Shown here piece by piece: positions 21,042-29,486 of a stretch of DNA of 45,630 nucleotides. The notes beneath the pieces are model-generated. The model ran no database searches and was not told where the DNA came from. It was given only the letters and a program-made list of their open reading frames with translations. A program made the position numbers and the translations under genes. The stretch spans positions 1-45,630 of the forward strand of contig DAOULB010000039.1 in assembly GCA_034420695.1 (NCBI GenBank), read 5' to 3'. Numbering within the stretch: position 1 is the first letter of the stretch; the number at the start of each line of letters is the position of its first letter. Origin of the DNA: Io17-Chloro-G2 sp034420695. GTDB taxonomy: Bacteria > Chloroflexota > Dehalococcoidia > Lucifugimonadales > UBA3495.

Positions 21042-22229
21042 CTACGGAGTCAGGCCGAACTCTCTGGCCGCCTTGGCGAAGCCGTCGAGGGAGCCTTCCA
21101 GCACCCGGTCTTCCACGCAGTAGGATATGCGGAAGTGCCCCGGCGTCCCGAAACCCCGGCCGGGCACGGTCAGCACGTTGTGCTGTTGCAGGGCGTCGAC
21201 GAAAGCGGTGTCATCTTCCAGGGGAGACTTGGGGAACAGGTAGAAGGCCCCTTGGGGCTTGGCCACCGAATAGCCCATGCCGGTGAGGCTGTCGCACAAG
21301 AAATCACGCTTGCGCTGGTAGTCGTCCACGTCCACGCTCACCCCTTGGAGCGCCCTGACCAAGTGCTGCATCAGGGCCGGGGCGTTAACGTAGCCGAGGG
21401 ACCGGTTGCAGAAGGTCAGGCCGTTGGACAGTTCGGAGCGGGCGGCGCTGTTGGGGTTCACCGCGATATAGCCGATGCGCTCCCCGGGCAGGGCCAAGTC
21501 CTTGGCGTGGGAGTTGACCACGATGGTGTTGGGATGGTGAGGGAAGACTTGGGGGTAGGTCAGGCCGTCGTAGATAATCCGCCGGTAGGGCTCGTCGCTG
21601 ATTGCAAAGATTTGAGAGCCGAATTGGGCTTCTTTCCTCCCCAGGAGACCGCCGATACCGGCGAGGACTTGCTCCCCATAGACCGCGCCCGATGGGTTGT
21701 TGGGAGAGTTCAGGATTATCCCCTTGGTCGAGGCGTTGATTGCTGCGTCCAGGGCTTCCAAGTCAGGTTGGAAATCGGGGCCGGTGGGTACGATGACCGT
21801 CCTGCCTCCGTGGTTGTCGATGTAGTAGCCGTACTCCACGAAGTAGGGAGACAGGATGATCACTTCCTCGCCGGGGTTCAGGATGGTCTTCAAGACCACG
21901 TTCAGGGCCGCGGCTGCGCCGCAGGTCATGATGATATCTGTAGCGGCGAAGTCCAGGCCGGTCTCGTCCCGGAGGGTGCCGGCCACGGCCTGCCGGGTTT
22001 CGGGGTAGCCGTTGTTGGGCATGTAGCGGTGCATTCCGGGCATTGGAGTTTCGGCCAGGCGGCGCAGTTCCCGGCGGAACTCCTCCGGCGGTTCAACCAC
22101 CGGGTTGCCCAGGGACAGGTCGAAGACGTTCTCCTCTCCCAACTGGGCTTTGAGGGCGATGCCGGTCTCGAACATGCGGCGTATCCAGCCGCCCTCTTCC
22201 ATGAACCCCTTTACCTTTTCCGACACCAC
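21042..22229 (-). CDS. PLP-dependent aminotransferase, class I/II
   Basis: A fold-type I PLP enzyme of about 395 residues. The Schiff-base lysine lies in VNSHAKDLALPGERIGY, the cofactor ring is stacked in SPYFVEYGYY, and LNSPNNPSGAVY carries the conserved NPSG block. FDLSLGNPVVEPP near the N-terminus matches a group annotated as pyridoxal aminotransferases with the pattern FSLGNPxxEPP. The start is uncertain: two adjacent GTG codons (22229, 22226) follow GAGGG at a good distance and give the family-like N-terminus VSEKVKGFMEEGGWIRRMF, whereas a TTG at 22271 would add 14 residues. It converges with the SDR gene. Confidence 0.85.
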   Translation of the reverse strand: MVSEKVKGFMEEGGWIRRMFETGIALKAQLGEENVFDLSLGNPVVEPPEEFRRELRRLAETPMPGMHRYMPNNGYPETRQAVAGTLRDETGLDFAATDIIMTCGAAAALNVVLKTILNPGEEVIILSPYFVEYGYYIDNHGGRTVIVPTGPDFQPDLEALDAAINASTKGIILNSPNNPSGAVYGEQVLAGIGGLLGRKEAQFGSQIFAISDEPYRRIIYDGLTYPQVFPHHPNTIVVNSHAKDLALPGERIGYIAVNPNSAARSELSNGLTFCNRSLGYVNAPALMQHLVRALQGVSVDVDDYQRKRDFLCDSLTGMGYSVAKPQGAFYLFPKSPLEDDTAFVDALQQHNVLTVPGRGFGTPGHFRISYCVEDRVLEGSLDGFAKAAREFGLTP

Positions 22230-22365
22230 TTTATCTTTACCCTCGAAGCCGGCTGCCAGTGCTGGTAACAACTATGCACTATTCACTATTTACTAGCAAC
22301 CGGAGATTGCCGGGTGCTAGGATTGGCGGCGGAGGAGCTGGCAACTTGGACGGCGGTACAGAGAA

Positions 22366-23295
22366 ATGATCTTTGATTTTCACGCCCACTTGATGGGGCC
22401 GGAGGTGCCGGGACGGGCTTTCTGGGACGGATTTACTAGACTGGCAGCGGTGCAGTCGGGGCGGACCGAAGAGCGCATCAGGGCTCGGCTACAGGACATC
22501 TACGACCTGACCGGCGACCGGCTGATCCGGGACATGGACGAGGCCGGGGTGGACCGGGTGATGATTATGCCAATAGACTGGGGGCTGGTGCGCCCCTTCC
22601 AGGGGACTGGGACGATGGGCATCTGGGAGCAGCACGAGTTGCATGCAGGGGTGGCCCGGAAGCATCCCGGCCGCATAGTCACATTCGCCTGCTTCGATCC
22701 CCGGCGGCCCAACGCCGCGGATCTGCTGGAGCGGGCCGTTGAAGAGTTGGGAGTCGTGGGCCTGAAGGTGCATCCGGCGGCGGGGTTCTTCCCCAACGAC
22801 AGGGTGGTGTATCCCATGTACGAGAAGGCGCAGCGGCTGGGGCTGCCGGTGATGGTGCATACGGGGCCGGAGCCGAAGCCCCTGTACAGCCGGCACTGCC
22901 AGCCAGTGTACTTGGACGACGTGGCGGCCGACTTTCCGGACCTGACCCTGATACTGGCCCACGCCGGCATGGGGGCTTGGTGGCAGGAGGCGGCGGGCAT
23001 CGCAGCGGTCTCGCCCAACGTCCACTTGGAGTTTTCCGGTTGGCAGCCAATGGCCCGACTGCGTCCACTGGAGTTCTACCAAGCACTCCGCTCCATGGTC
23101 AGCACGGTGGGAGCAGGGAGGGTTTTGTGGGGGAGTGATTATCCGGCGCTGCGGCTGCTGCTTTCGGAAAGGGAATGGGCCAAGGCCGTTACCGAGCCCG
23201 GTCCTATTGCTCGGGAGCGTGACATAAGTTTCACGCCGGAAGAGGTTGCGGCCATCATGGGCGGGAATGCTGAGCGGTTGCTGGGGGTGAAATAG
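22366..23295 (+). CDS. Amidohydrolase family 2 metal-dependent hydrolase
   Basis: A 309-residue TIM-barrel protein of the Amidohydro_2 family, which includes decarboxylases and lactonases. Metal-ligand motifs run in order: FDFHAHLMG at the N-terminus, LKVHPAAGFFPND, MVHTGPEPK, LILAHAGMGAW and VLWGSDYPALR with the late catalytic Asp. The C-terminal EEVAAIMGGNAERLLG is the standard end of this family. It begins at an ATG with only a weak AGAGAA upstream. It is transcribed away from the aminotransferase at 22229. The decarboxylase or hydrolase substrate cannot be told from sequence. Confidence 0.88.
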   Translation: MIFDFHAHLMGPEVPGRAFWDGFTRLAAVQSGRTEERIRARLQDIYDLTGDRLIRDMDEAGVDRVMIMPIDWGLVRPFQGTGTMGIWEQHELHAGVARKHPGRIVTFACFDPRRPNAADLLERAVEELGVVGLKVHPAAGFFPNDRVVYPMYEKAQRLGLPVMVHTGPEPKPLYSRHCQPVYLDDVAADFPDLTLILAHAGMGAWWQEAAGIAAVSPNVHLEFSGWQPMARLRPLEFYQALRSMVSTVGAGRVLWGSDYPALRLLLSEREWAKAVTEPGPIARERDISFTPEEVAAIMGGNAERLLGVK

Positions 23296-23338
23296 CTGGG
23301 GCGGCAGCCCAGGGTTGAGGGAGCGCCGGGGTTGAATT

Positions 23339-24061
23339 TCAGGAACTCCTGAGCCGCCGGACTTCCTCTTCCAATTCTCGTACCCGGGCTTCGGCGCTGT
23401 CGGCGCGGGCCCGTTCTCTGGTGGCCTGTGTCCTTTCGTTGTCGGCGCGGGCCCGTTCGTCTTCGAACCTGATTATGTGCCGGCCGGTGTCCGGGTCGTA
23501 CCATCCCAATTGGCCCTGCTCCCAGCGGAGGTCCAAGTTGAGGACATTGCTGTGGCCCTGCCAGGTTTCCTCGTCTACATGTTCTATGCGTATGGGTTGG
23601 TAGAGGCCGTTGACCAAGCGGTCGCCGGCGAGCGCTACCCCGGTGTACCGGCCGCCGGTGTCGTCAAAGCGCCAGTATTCGACCACTCCCATTGCGGCGT
23701 AGCGCTCCCGCTTGACCGTGGCGTCGCGTCTGCCGGTGGTTTGAGAGGCTATCTCCAGCACGAAGTCCGGTGGCTTGCCTTGCTCGTCGATGACGTAGCC
23801 TCTGCGGGAGCGGAAAGCAGCGGGGTCCACGTCGAAGGCGATGAGCAGGTCTGGCACGAGCAGGTCTTCCTGCCTGCTGTTCAGGCTGGGGATGAGGTAG
23901 ACATCCCTATGGACGATAGTGTCCTCCGGGTTGCCAAGCTCAAATGCCAGATGTATGCCGTTGCTATGACATCGCCAGCACCTGTACCTGAAAATATCCT
24001 CCGGATGTGGAGCCTCGGGGAGTCGTAATGTGTCATTAGCAGGCGTTGGTTTCGTGGTCAT
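23339..24061 (-). CDS. Uma2-family (DUF820) PD-(D/E)XK protein with C-terminal coiled coil
   Basis: A 240-residue protein. The Uma2/DUF820 nuclease-fold core is seen as LVPDLLIAFDVD, PPDFVLEIASQTTGRRD and VKRERYAAMGVVEYWRFD, giving the D...ExxS...K arrangement of the restriction-endonuclease-like fold. The last 45 residues are a highly charged coiled coil with repeated ERARAD units. The N-terminus carries a YRCWRC segment that could bind metal, which is not typical of the family as I know it. These proteins are abundant in cyanobacteria and Chloroflexota and their role is not established. No partner gene is adjacent. Confidence 0.85.
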   Translation of the reverse strand: MTTKPTPANDTLRLPEAPHPEDIFRYRCWRCHSNGIHLAFELGNPEDTIVHRDVYLIPSLNSRQEDLLVPDLLIAFDVDPAAFRSRRGYVIDEQGKPPDFVLEIASQTTGRRDATVKRERYAAMGVVEYWRFDDTGGRYTGVALAGDRLVNGLYQPIRIEHVDEETWQGHSNVLNLDLRWEQGQLGWYDPDTGRHIIRFEDERARADNERTQATRERARADSAEARVRELEEEVRRLRSS

Positions 24062-24132
24062 GGCTTACTTCACGGCCGCTTCGATTTGTCCGGCTGGATT
24101 CCTACCTAATTGTAGCAGTTTGAGGGCTTGTT

Positions 24133-24645
24133 TTAGTCGGAGTTTCGCAGCTTGTGGCTGTTCAGCACCCGATGCAGTCGCCTTGCAATGGTGGCGACGT
24201 CCATTTCTTTGTCGCAAATGTCTACGTCAGGGTCACGGACTTGGCCAAAAGCGTCTTTGCAGGCCGTGTTGTAGATGTACCAATCCTTGCCGTTTGTAAG
24301 AACAGCTATTTTTGCGGAACTTTGTGACGCGTAGTCCTTAAGTTGGGTTTCTTCCGACTCTCCATAGAGTTTTGTTTTTGCGAACCCTTTGGCTTCGATT
24401 AGGACTACGTGATTTCCGTCCTTGTTTAGCAAGATGTAGTCTATTACCTGCTGTCGGTTCGTGAGTGTTCGCCACTCCTCAACCTTGCATTGCTTGGGGT
24501 CCTCGAGTTTCCATCCTAACGACCGGAGGATGGGGTCTATGATGTAGTATCGAGTGGCGGCCTCGTGGAGAAGGTTGTCCTCCGAGTGTTGCTTTATGAC
24601 GGCTCTGGCATGACGGATGGCTTTCTCTACTTCTACAACCGGCAT
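24133..24645 (-). CDS. Stand-alone HsdR N-terminal-like nuclease-domain protein
   Basis: A 170-residue protein resembling the N-terminal nuclease domain of type I restriction HsdR subunits (HSDR_N). The hallmarks are AATRYYIIDPILRSLGW, the active-site Asp in VIDYILLNKDG and the Glu/Lys of VVLIEAKGFAKT, followed by QLKDYASQSSAKIAVLTNG. There is no helicase domain and no hsdM or hsdS gene nearby, so it is not a restriction system by itself. The ribosome-binding site is good (AAGGAG, 4 bp before the ATG). Base composition is visibly richer in A/T than the surroundings, which suggests horizontal acquisition. Confidence 0.8.
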   Translation of the reverse strand: MPVVEVEKAIRHARAVIKQHSEDNLLHEAATRYYIIDPILRSLGWKLEDPKQCKVEEWRTLTNRQQVIDYILLNKDGNHVVLIEAKGFAKTKLYGESEETQLKDYASQSSAKIAVLTNGKDWYIYNTACKDAFGQVRDPDVDICDKEMDVATIARRLHRVLNSHKLRNSD

Positions 24646-24746
24646 AGTTCTCCTTTGATTAGCGCGTTGCTGAGCGAGATTCTCTCGTCCTCAAGCCGTA
24701 CAAAGCCGACAGTCTAATGTTCGCCGGCCGGCCAGGGAAGCGGTTC

Positions 24747-25424
24747 TCATTCTAGCATGGTGAAGCCCATTTCCCGGCCGAAGTGGTAGGCGAGGCTGCG
24801 GCGCACTTGTTGCTCGTCCACGGGGCGGCCCAGGAACTGGGCCATTGAGGTTACGGGGCGGTCTTCGATGCCGCAGGGGACTATGTGGTTGTAGTAGGAC
24901 AGGTCGGGGTTGATGTTGAGGGACAGGCCGTGGAAGGCGACGCCACCGCTGATTTTTACGCCGATGGCCCCTATCTTGGCCCCGTTGACCCAGACGCCGG
25001 TCAAGCCGCGCAAGAGGTGGCTGTCCAATTGGAAGCCGGCCAGGGTTTGAGTAATGACCTGCTCCAGGGCGCGGACGTAGCGGACCGGGCTACCTCGTTC
25101 TTTTGAGCCCGGCGGGGTCCAGCCCCGCAGGTTGATGATAGGGTAGGCTACGAGTTGCCCCGGGCCGTGGTAGGTGACTTGGCCACCCCGGTCGGTTTCG
25201 ACCACGTCGATGCCGGACGCCTCTAACTGTACCTGGGTGAGCTTCAGGTGCTCCGGTTTGCTGAGGCGGCCCAAGGTGTACACATGGGGGTGTTCCAGCA
25301 GCAAAAGGGTGTTGGGCGCTTCCCCTGAGCGCACCGTGGCGGCGATACGGAGTTGCAGTTCCCAGGCTTTCCGGTACTCAACCGGGCCCAGGGAGAAAAG
25401 CTGGCAAGTGGGGGAAGGTGGCAA
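24747..25424 (-). CDS. lipB: Lipoyl(octanoyl) transferase
   Basis: A 225-residue LipB. It moves octanoyl from acyl-carrier protein to the lipoyl domain of 2-oxoacid dehydrogenases through a Cys/Lys pair. TDRGGQVTYHGPGQLVAYPI is the family signature, GAKIGAIGVKISGGVAFHG carries the catalytic Lys, and HIVPCGI carries the catalytic Cys. The start appears to be a TTG at 25424 with AGGA just upstream. It follows the E2 gene on the same strand, which fits its job: it charges the lipoyl domain of the E2 encoded immediately before it. No lipA (lipoyl synthase) is in the window. Confidence 0.95.
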   Translation of the reverse strand: MPPSPTCQLFSLGPVEYRKAWELQLRIAATVRSGEAPNTLLLLEHPHVYTLGRLSKPEHLKLTQVQLEASGIDVVETDRGGQVTYHGPGQLVAYPIINLRGWTPPGSKERGSPVRYVRALEQVITQTLAGFQLDSHLLRGLTGVWVNGAKIGAIGVKISGGVAFHGLSLNINPDLSYYNHIVPCGIEDRPVTSMAQFLGRPVDEQQVRRSLAYHFGREMGFTMLE

Positions 25425-25472
25425 TGTCCTGAACCTGGACCTGAACCCGGGCCTTGGAGCGGCTGGGCCGGC

Positions 25473-26861
25473 TCAGTAGATGGGGGTGTCCGGGCCGATG
25501 GCTTCCAACCGGGACTTGACGGAGGCCAAGAAAGCGCCGCACTCGGCGCCGTCGTTGATGCGGTGGTCAAAGGACAGGCACACGTTCATCATGGAGCGGA
25601 TGGCGATGGCGTCGTCTTTAATCACCGGCCGCTTCTGGATGGCTTCGGTGGTGAGGATGGCGGCTTGGGGATAGTTAATGATGGGATGGGAGACGGTCGA
25701 CCCCAAGGCCCCGGTGTTGTTCAGGGTGAAGGTGCCGCCCTGCACGTCGTCTATCCTGAGCTTGTTTTGCCTGGCCCGGTTGGTCAGGTCGCGGGCGGCA
25801 GCGGCCAAGCCGGCGATGCTCAGGCGGTCGGCGTCGTGAATCACCGGTACCACCAAGCCGGCGGGGGCGGCAGCGGCTATGCCGATGTTAATCCGCTTCT
25901 TCAGGGCTATATGGTCTCCTCCCCAGCTTGCGTTCAGGGTGGGGTGTTCCTTCAGGGATTCCACGACGGCCTTTATGGCGAAGGGCAGGTAGGTCAGATC
26001 GATGCCTTCTCTCTCCTGGAAATCCCGGCGCGCTTGGTTGCGAAGGGCCACCAGGCCGCTGGCGTCCACTTCGATCATGGTCCAGGCGTGGGGTATCTGC
26101 GAGGCGCTGCGGGTCATAGCTTCGGCGATGGTACGCCGCACCGGGGTCAGGGCTACCCGCTCCTCTTCACCATCAGCAGCGGCAGCGGGCGCCGGGCTCG
26201 GCTGGGGAGCGGCGACGGGAGTGGCAACCCCGGCGCCATCACTGGGCCGGGAAGCGATGTAGTTCTGCACGTCGTCCCGGGTGACCCGTCCGCCCATGCC
26301 CGTGCCGTTGACCAAGGCCAAGTCAACGTTGTGCTCCTGGGCCAGACGGCGGACGGCCGGCGAATGCCGGGGTGCGCGGGCTTCGGAGCGGCCGTTGCCG
26401 GCGGGAGCGTGGTCCGCGGGTTGAGGGGGCTCGGCATCCAGTGCCGCAGGGTCTGCCATGCCGCCGCCGGTTGGCCCCACGGGGCTGACGTCGTGGAGCA
26501 GGTAGCCAGTGGTGGCGGCTCCAGCCTGCTGGGCCGGGGCTACAGGGCGCTGGAAATCCCCGCCCACCGGTTCCAAGGCCGGCGAGGGGCTGACGGCAGC
26601 GGGGGTCTCTTGGGAGTCCATTTCGGCGATGGGGGCGCCCATGGGCACCGTCTCGCCTTCCTCGGCCAGGATTCGCAGCAAAGAGCCGCTGACCGGGGAT
26701 GGAATCTCCATGGTGACCTTGTCGGTGACCACCTCAACCAGGGGCTCAAAGCGGCGGATGGCTTCGCCGGGCTGTTTGAGCCACTTGCCAATTGTCCCTT
26801 CGACTACCGACTCGCCCACTTGGGGCAGTTCGATGGTGACAGGCAACGGGTCACCCCCCAT
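25473..26861 (-). CDS. 2-oxoacid dehydrogenase complex E2 (dihydrolipoyl acyltransferase)
   Basis: A 462-residue E2 with the standard order of domains. The N-terminal lipoyl domain (about residues 8-85) has the lipoylated Lys in VVTDKVTMEIPSP. An Ala/Pro-rich linker follows, then a peripheral-subunit-binding domain around SPAVRRLAQEHNVDLALVNG. A second linker leads to the acyltransferase core, with the active-site SFDHRINDGAECG (HxxxDG) near the C-terminus. It is encoded 35 bp after E1beta and just before lipB. The ATG at 26861 gives six residues before the first strand; a TTG six codons in, after a G-rich stretch, is possible. Confidence 0.93.
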   Translation of the reverse strand: MGGDPLPVTIELPQVGESVVEGTIGKWLKQPGEAIRRFEPLVEVVTDKVTMEIPSPVSGSLLRILAEEGETVPMGAPIAEMDSQETPAAVSPSPALEPVGGDFQRPVAPAQQAGAATTGYLLHDVSPVGPTGGGMADPAALDAEPPQPADHAPAGNGRSEARAPRHSPAVRRLAQEHNVDLALVNGTGMGGRVTRDDVQNYIASRPSDGAGVATPVAAPQPSPAPAAAADGEEERVALTPVRRTIAEAMTRSASQIPHAWTMIEVDASGLVALRNQARRDFQEREGIDLTYLPFAIKAVVESLKEHPTLNASWGGDHIALKKRINIGIAAAAPAGLVVPVIHDADRLSIAGLAAAARDLTNRARQNKLRIDDVQGGTFTLNNTGALGSTVSHPIINYPQAAILTTEAIQKRPVIKDDAIAIRSMMNVCLSFDHRINDGAECGAFLASVKSRLEAIGPDTPIY

Positions 26862-26896
26862 TTAGTGGCCGACAGTTAGTGGCCGGATTCGGGCGG

Positions 26897-27880
26897 TCAG
26901 TAGGCCGCCAGCTTACGGATGGCCTGGGAAATCTGCTCGATGCTGGGCATGTAGGAATCTTCCAATGTCTGGGCAAAGGGCATGGTCGGCACGTCGGGGC
27001 CGCAGAGGCGGCTAACCGGGGCGTCCAAGTATTCAAAGGCTTCGCCGGCGGCCAAGGCGGCCACCTCGGCCCCGACCCCGCCGGTTATATTGTCCTCGTG
27101 CACAATCAGCAGCCTACCGGTCTTCTTGACTGATTCCAGGATTGTCTCTGTATCCAAGGGCTTGAGGGTCTTCAGGTCCACCACCTCCACGTCCAAGCCC
27201 TCGCCGGCAACGCCGGACGCGGCTTCCAGGCAGTAGTGGAGCATCAGCCCGTAGGAGACAACGGTCAAGTGCGAGCCCGGACGTTTGACCTCGGCGCCGC
27301 CGATGGCGATGGTGTATTCCTCTTCGGGCACTTCGCCCCGCACCAAGCGGTAGGTCTTCTTATGCTCCAGGCAGATGACCGGGTTGTTGTCCCGTATGGC
27401 GGACTTCAGGAGCCCCTTGGCGTCATAAGGAGTAGAAGGGGCAATGACTTTCAGCCCCGGCGTGTGGAAGAAGAGGGTTTCCACGTTCTGGGAGTGGAAC
27501 AGACCGCCGCGTATGCCTCCCCCATAGGGAATTCGCACCACCATGGGCACCGGAAGGGCGCCGTTGGTCCCGTAGCAGGTCCTGGCGGCTTCCCCGATTA
27601 ATTGGTTGACCGAAGGCCACACGAAATCGGAAAACTGCACCTCCGGCACAGGCCGCATGCCCCTGAAAGCGGCTCCCAGGGCTATCCCCATGATGGAGGC
27701 CTCGGCCAGGGGCGTGTCAATCACCCGGGAGCCTCCGAACTCTTCCAGCAGCCCTTGGGTCGCCAGGAAGACGCCGCCTCTCTGCCCAACGTCTTCGCCC
27801 ATGACGAACACCTTGGGGTCGCGGGCCATTTCTTCCCGCAACGCCTGCCTGACTGCTTCGATTACGCTGACTTCGGCCAA
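26897..27880 (-). CDS. 2-oxoacid dehydrogenase E1 component, beta subunit
   Basis: A 327-residue thiamine-diphosphate-dependent E1 beta chain. Family landmarks include VMGEDVGQRGGVFLATQGL, DTPLAEASIMGIALG, VPEVQFSDF and the C-terminal transketolase-type LIVHEDNITGGVGAEVAA. The GGVF..T.GL form and the EHKKTYR segment look more like branched-chain 2-oxoacid dehydrogenases than classical pyruvate dehydrogenase. The start is a TTG at 27880 with only a distant AAGGCGG, 35 bp after the E1alpha stop. Confidence 0.93.
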   Translation of the reverse strand: MAEVSVIEAVRQALREEMARDPKVFVMGEDVGQRGGVFLATQGLLEEFGGSRVIDTPLAEASIMGIALGAAFRGMRPVPEVQFSDFVWPSVNQLIGEAARTCYGTNGALPVPMVVRIPYGGGIRGGLFHSQNVETLFFHTPGLKVIAPSTPYDAKGLLKSAIRDNNPVICLEHKKTYRLVRGEVPEEEYTIAIGGAEVKRPGSHLTVVSYGLMLHYCLEAASGVAGEGLDVEVVDLKTLKPLDTETILESVKKTGRLLIVHEDNITGGVGAEVAALAAGEAFEYLDAPVSRLCGPDVPTMPFAQTLEDSYMPSIEQISQAIRKLAAY

Positions 27881-27915
27881 GGTTAAATTGCCGCCTTACG
27901 ACTCAAGGGCTTGCA

Positions 27916-28968
27916 TCAGGGAGCGTAGACCATGTCGTGGAGGGTGGAGCGGTCAGGGGGACTGGCCGCGTCGGCTGCGTCGGTGGCCTCGTCGACGGCA
28001 ATCCTTGTCCGCTCATGGATTTCTTCCACTTGGGACTGGGTCAGGATCCCCTGTTGCACCAAGTCCCGGGCCATGGTTATTACAGGGTCCCGTTTCCTGG
28101 CCTGTTCCACCTCGTCCCCGGGCCGGTAGCGCCGGTCGTCGTCGTCGGTGGTATGGGGCATCAGCCGCTCCAGTTTCATTTCCAAGAGAACCGGGCCTTG
28201 TTCCCGGGCGTGGCCGATGGCTTGGCGGGTGGCCTCGTAGCACTGGACGAAGTCGAGGCCATCCACTACGAACCCCGGAAAGCCGTAGCCAGCGGCCCGG
28301 CTGGCCACGTCTTCCAAGTTCATCTGCTTGCGTTGGGGCACGGAGATGGCGTAGCGGTTGTTCTCGCAAATAAAGATTATCGGGAGGCGGTGAACTCCGG
28401 CGAAGTTCATCGCTTCGTGGGCCTCGCCTTGGCTGGAGCCGCCGTCGCCGAAATAGACCAGCACCACCGTGCGGTCCTCCAGCATGGTGCAGGCCATGGC
28501 GTAGCCTACGGCTTGGGTGAGGCCTGCGGATACCACGTTGGAGATCTGGATTATCTTGTTGGGGAGGTCGGCCCCTTGTAGGGGAAACTGGCGGGCGTTG
28601 CTGTAGGGTTCCCCGTCCTTGCCCATGAAAGACAGCATCACTTGGGTTGGGGTCAGGCCTGCGGCCATCTTGAGGGCCAGGTCCCGGTAGTAGGGGAAGA
28701 GAAAGCAATTGCCGTCCCTCTGCGCCGCCAACAGGCTGCCCAGTTGGGCGGCTTCGTGGCCTTGGCATGAGGCGGCGATGGGAACCTTGCCCTGGCGGTT
28801 CAACGCCCAGATACGCTCGTCGACGGTGCGCACCAAGACCAGCTTGGAGTAGTAGTCAACGAGATCGCCGGAGGACAGCCCTTGGGCGGCTTCCTGAACG
28901 TCCTTCGGCTTGGCGGCCCGTTTGGACCTGGAACTTCCAGTAGTTGAGGCAGCCCGTGGCCGCGCCAT
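27916..28968 (-). CDS. 2-oxoacid dehydrogenase E1 component, alpha subunit (branched-chain type)
   Basis: A 350-residue E1 alpha chain that decarboxylates a 2-oxoacid on thiamine diphosphate. The cofactor motif starts at YFGDGGSSQGEAHEAMNFAG and ends at the ENN of FICENNRYAISVP. The phosphorylation-loop region reads MPHTTDDDDRRYR, a HxxxDD form seen in branched-chain enzymes and different from the GHSMSDP form of pyruvate dehydrogenases. I therefore lean to a branched-chain or broad-specificity complex. A GTG at 29058 could extend the frame, but it lies at the predicted transcription start, so the ATG at 28968 is preferred. No E3 (lipoamide dehydrogenase) gene is nearby. Confidence 0.9.
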   Translation of the reverse strand: MARPRAASTTGSSRSKRAAKPKDVQEAAQGLSSGDLVDYYSKLVLVRTVDERIWALNRQGKVPIAASCQGHEAAQLGSLLAAQRDGNCFLFPYYRDLALKMAAGLTPTQVMLSFMGKDGEPYSNARQFPLQGADLPNKIIQISNVVSAGLTQAVGYAMACTMLEDRTVVLVYFGDGGSSQGEAHEAMNFAGVHRLPIIFICENNRYAISVPQRKQMNLEDVASRAAGYGFPGFVVDGLDFVQCYEATRQAIGHAREQGPVLLEMKLERLMPHTTDDDDRRYRPGDEVEQARKRDPVITMARDLVQQGILTQSQVEEIHERTRIAVDEATDAADAASPPDRSTLHDMVYAP

Positions 28969-29070
28969 AGCTTCACCGCGGGGACTGAAGATTTTGCTTG
29001 TTTCAAAGGGAGAAAGCAGGGCTTCCGCCGCCTGCCCCTTGTCCAAGCGGGAAAGCACCCCTCACCGCCA

Positions 29071-29099
29071 ATTATAGGATGGGCTCTCGGGCTTCGCAA
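29071..29099 (-). promoter_or_regulatory. Promoter for the 2-oxoacid dehydrogenase-lipB operon
   Basis: On the minus strand TTGCGA (29099-29094) and a perfect TATAAT (29076-29071) are separated by 17 bp. Transcription would start near 29063, about 95 nt before the E1alpha ATG at 28968. This supports the internal ATG as the true start. Confidence 0.65.
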
Positions 29100-29486
29100 A
29101 CTGGGCCGTGCAGACCCGCAATGCTGCGCCTTTCCGCGGGTCCTGGGAGTACAAGACCATTGTGACCCGTTCAGGCGTGAAATTGAGGGCTCTCACGCTC
29201 AGAAATTGGTTCGCGAATTCCCCGGATTCGTCGTTGACTTTAGCTTACATGCCTGCTAATTTCCGACTGAGAGGTGTGGGAGGGCTGTGCGGTGTCTCGC
29301 CCCGGGGCTTCTTCCCAGCTACCGGCCAGGGTACGCTCCAAGCCTCTACATTCGTTTTAAGTTCTCAGCGAAGTTATCCTTTTGACCCCTTGGCTGCGGT
29401 TCTAAGGATTGCCGCATTGTGCGGCTTTCCCGGCCAAAGGCCATAGGTCTGGACGGCCATGTTCTGCGGGTTGGGGGCCCTTGGTT
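29100..29486. other. Intergenic region upstream of dnaA
   Basis: About 390 bp between the 2-oxoacid dehydrogenase promoter and dnaA. No cluster of DnaA boxes (TTATCCACA) could be found by eye; the nearest is TTATCCTTT at 29374, only 6 of 9 matching. No A/T-rich unwinding tract is obvious. It probably holds the dnaA promoter and is not clearly an origin of replication. Confidence 0.5.
29234..29262 (+). promoter_or_regulatory. Possible dnaA promoter
   Basis: TTGACT (29234-29239) and TAATTT (29257-29262) are separated by 17 bp. The -35 box is good and the -10 box is weak. It would give a leader of about 218 nt before the dnaA ATG. Confidence 0.35.

Noticed and set aside
29108..29446. 112-codon frame upstream of dnaA
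   Set aside because: No ribosome-binding site and no family features; it covers the likely dnaA promoter.
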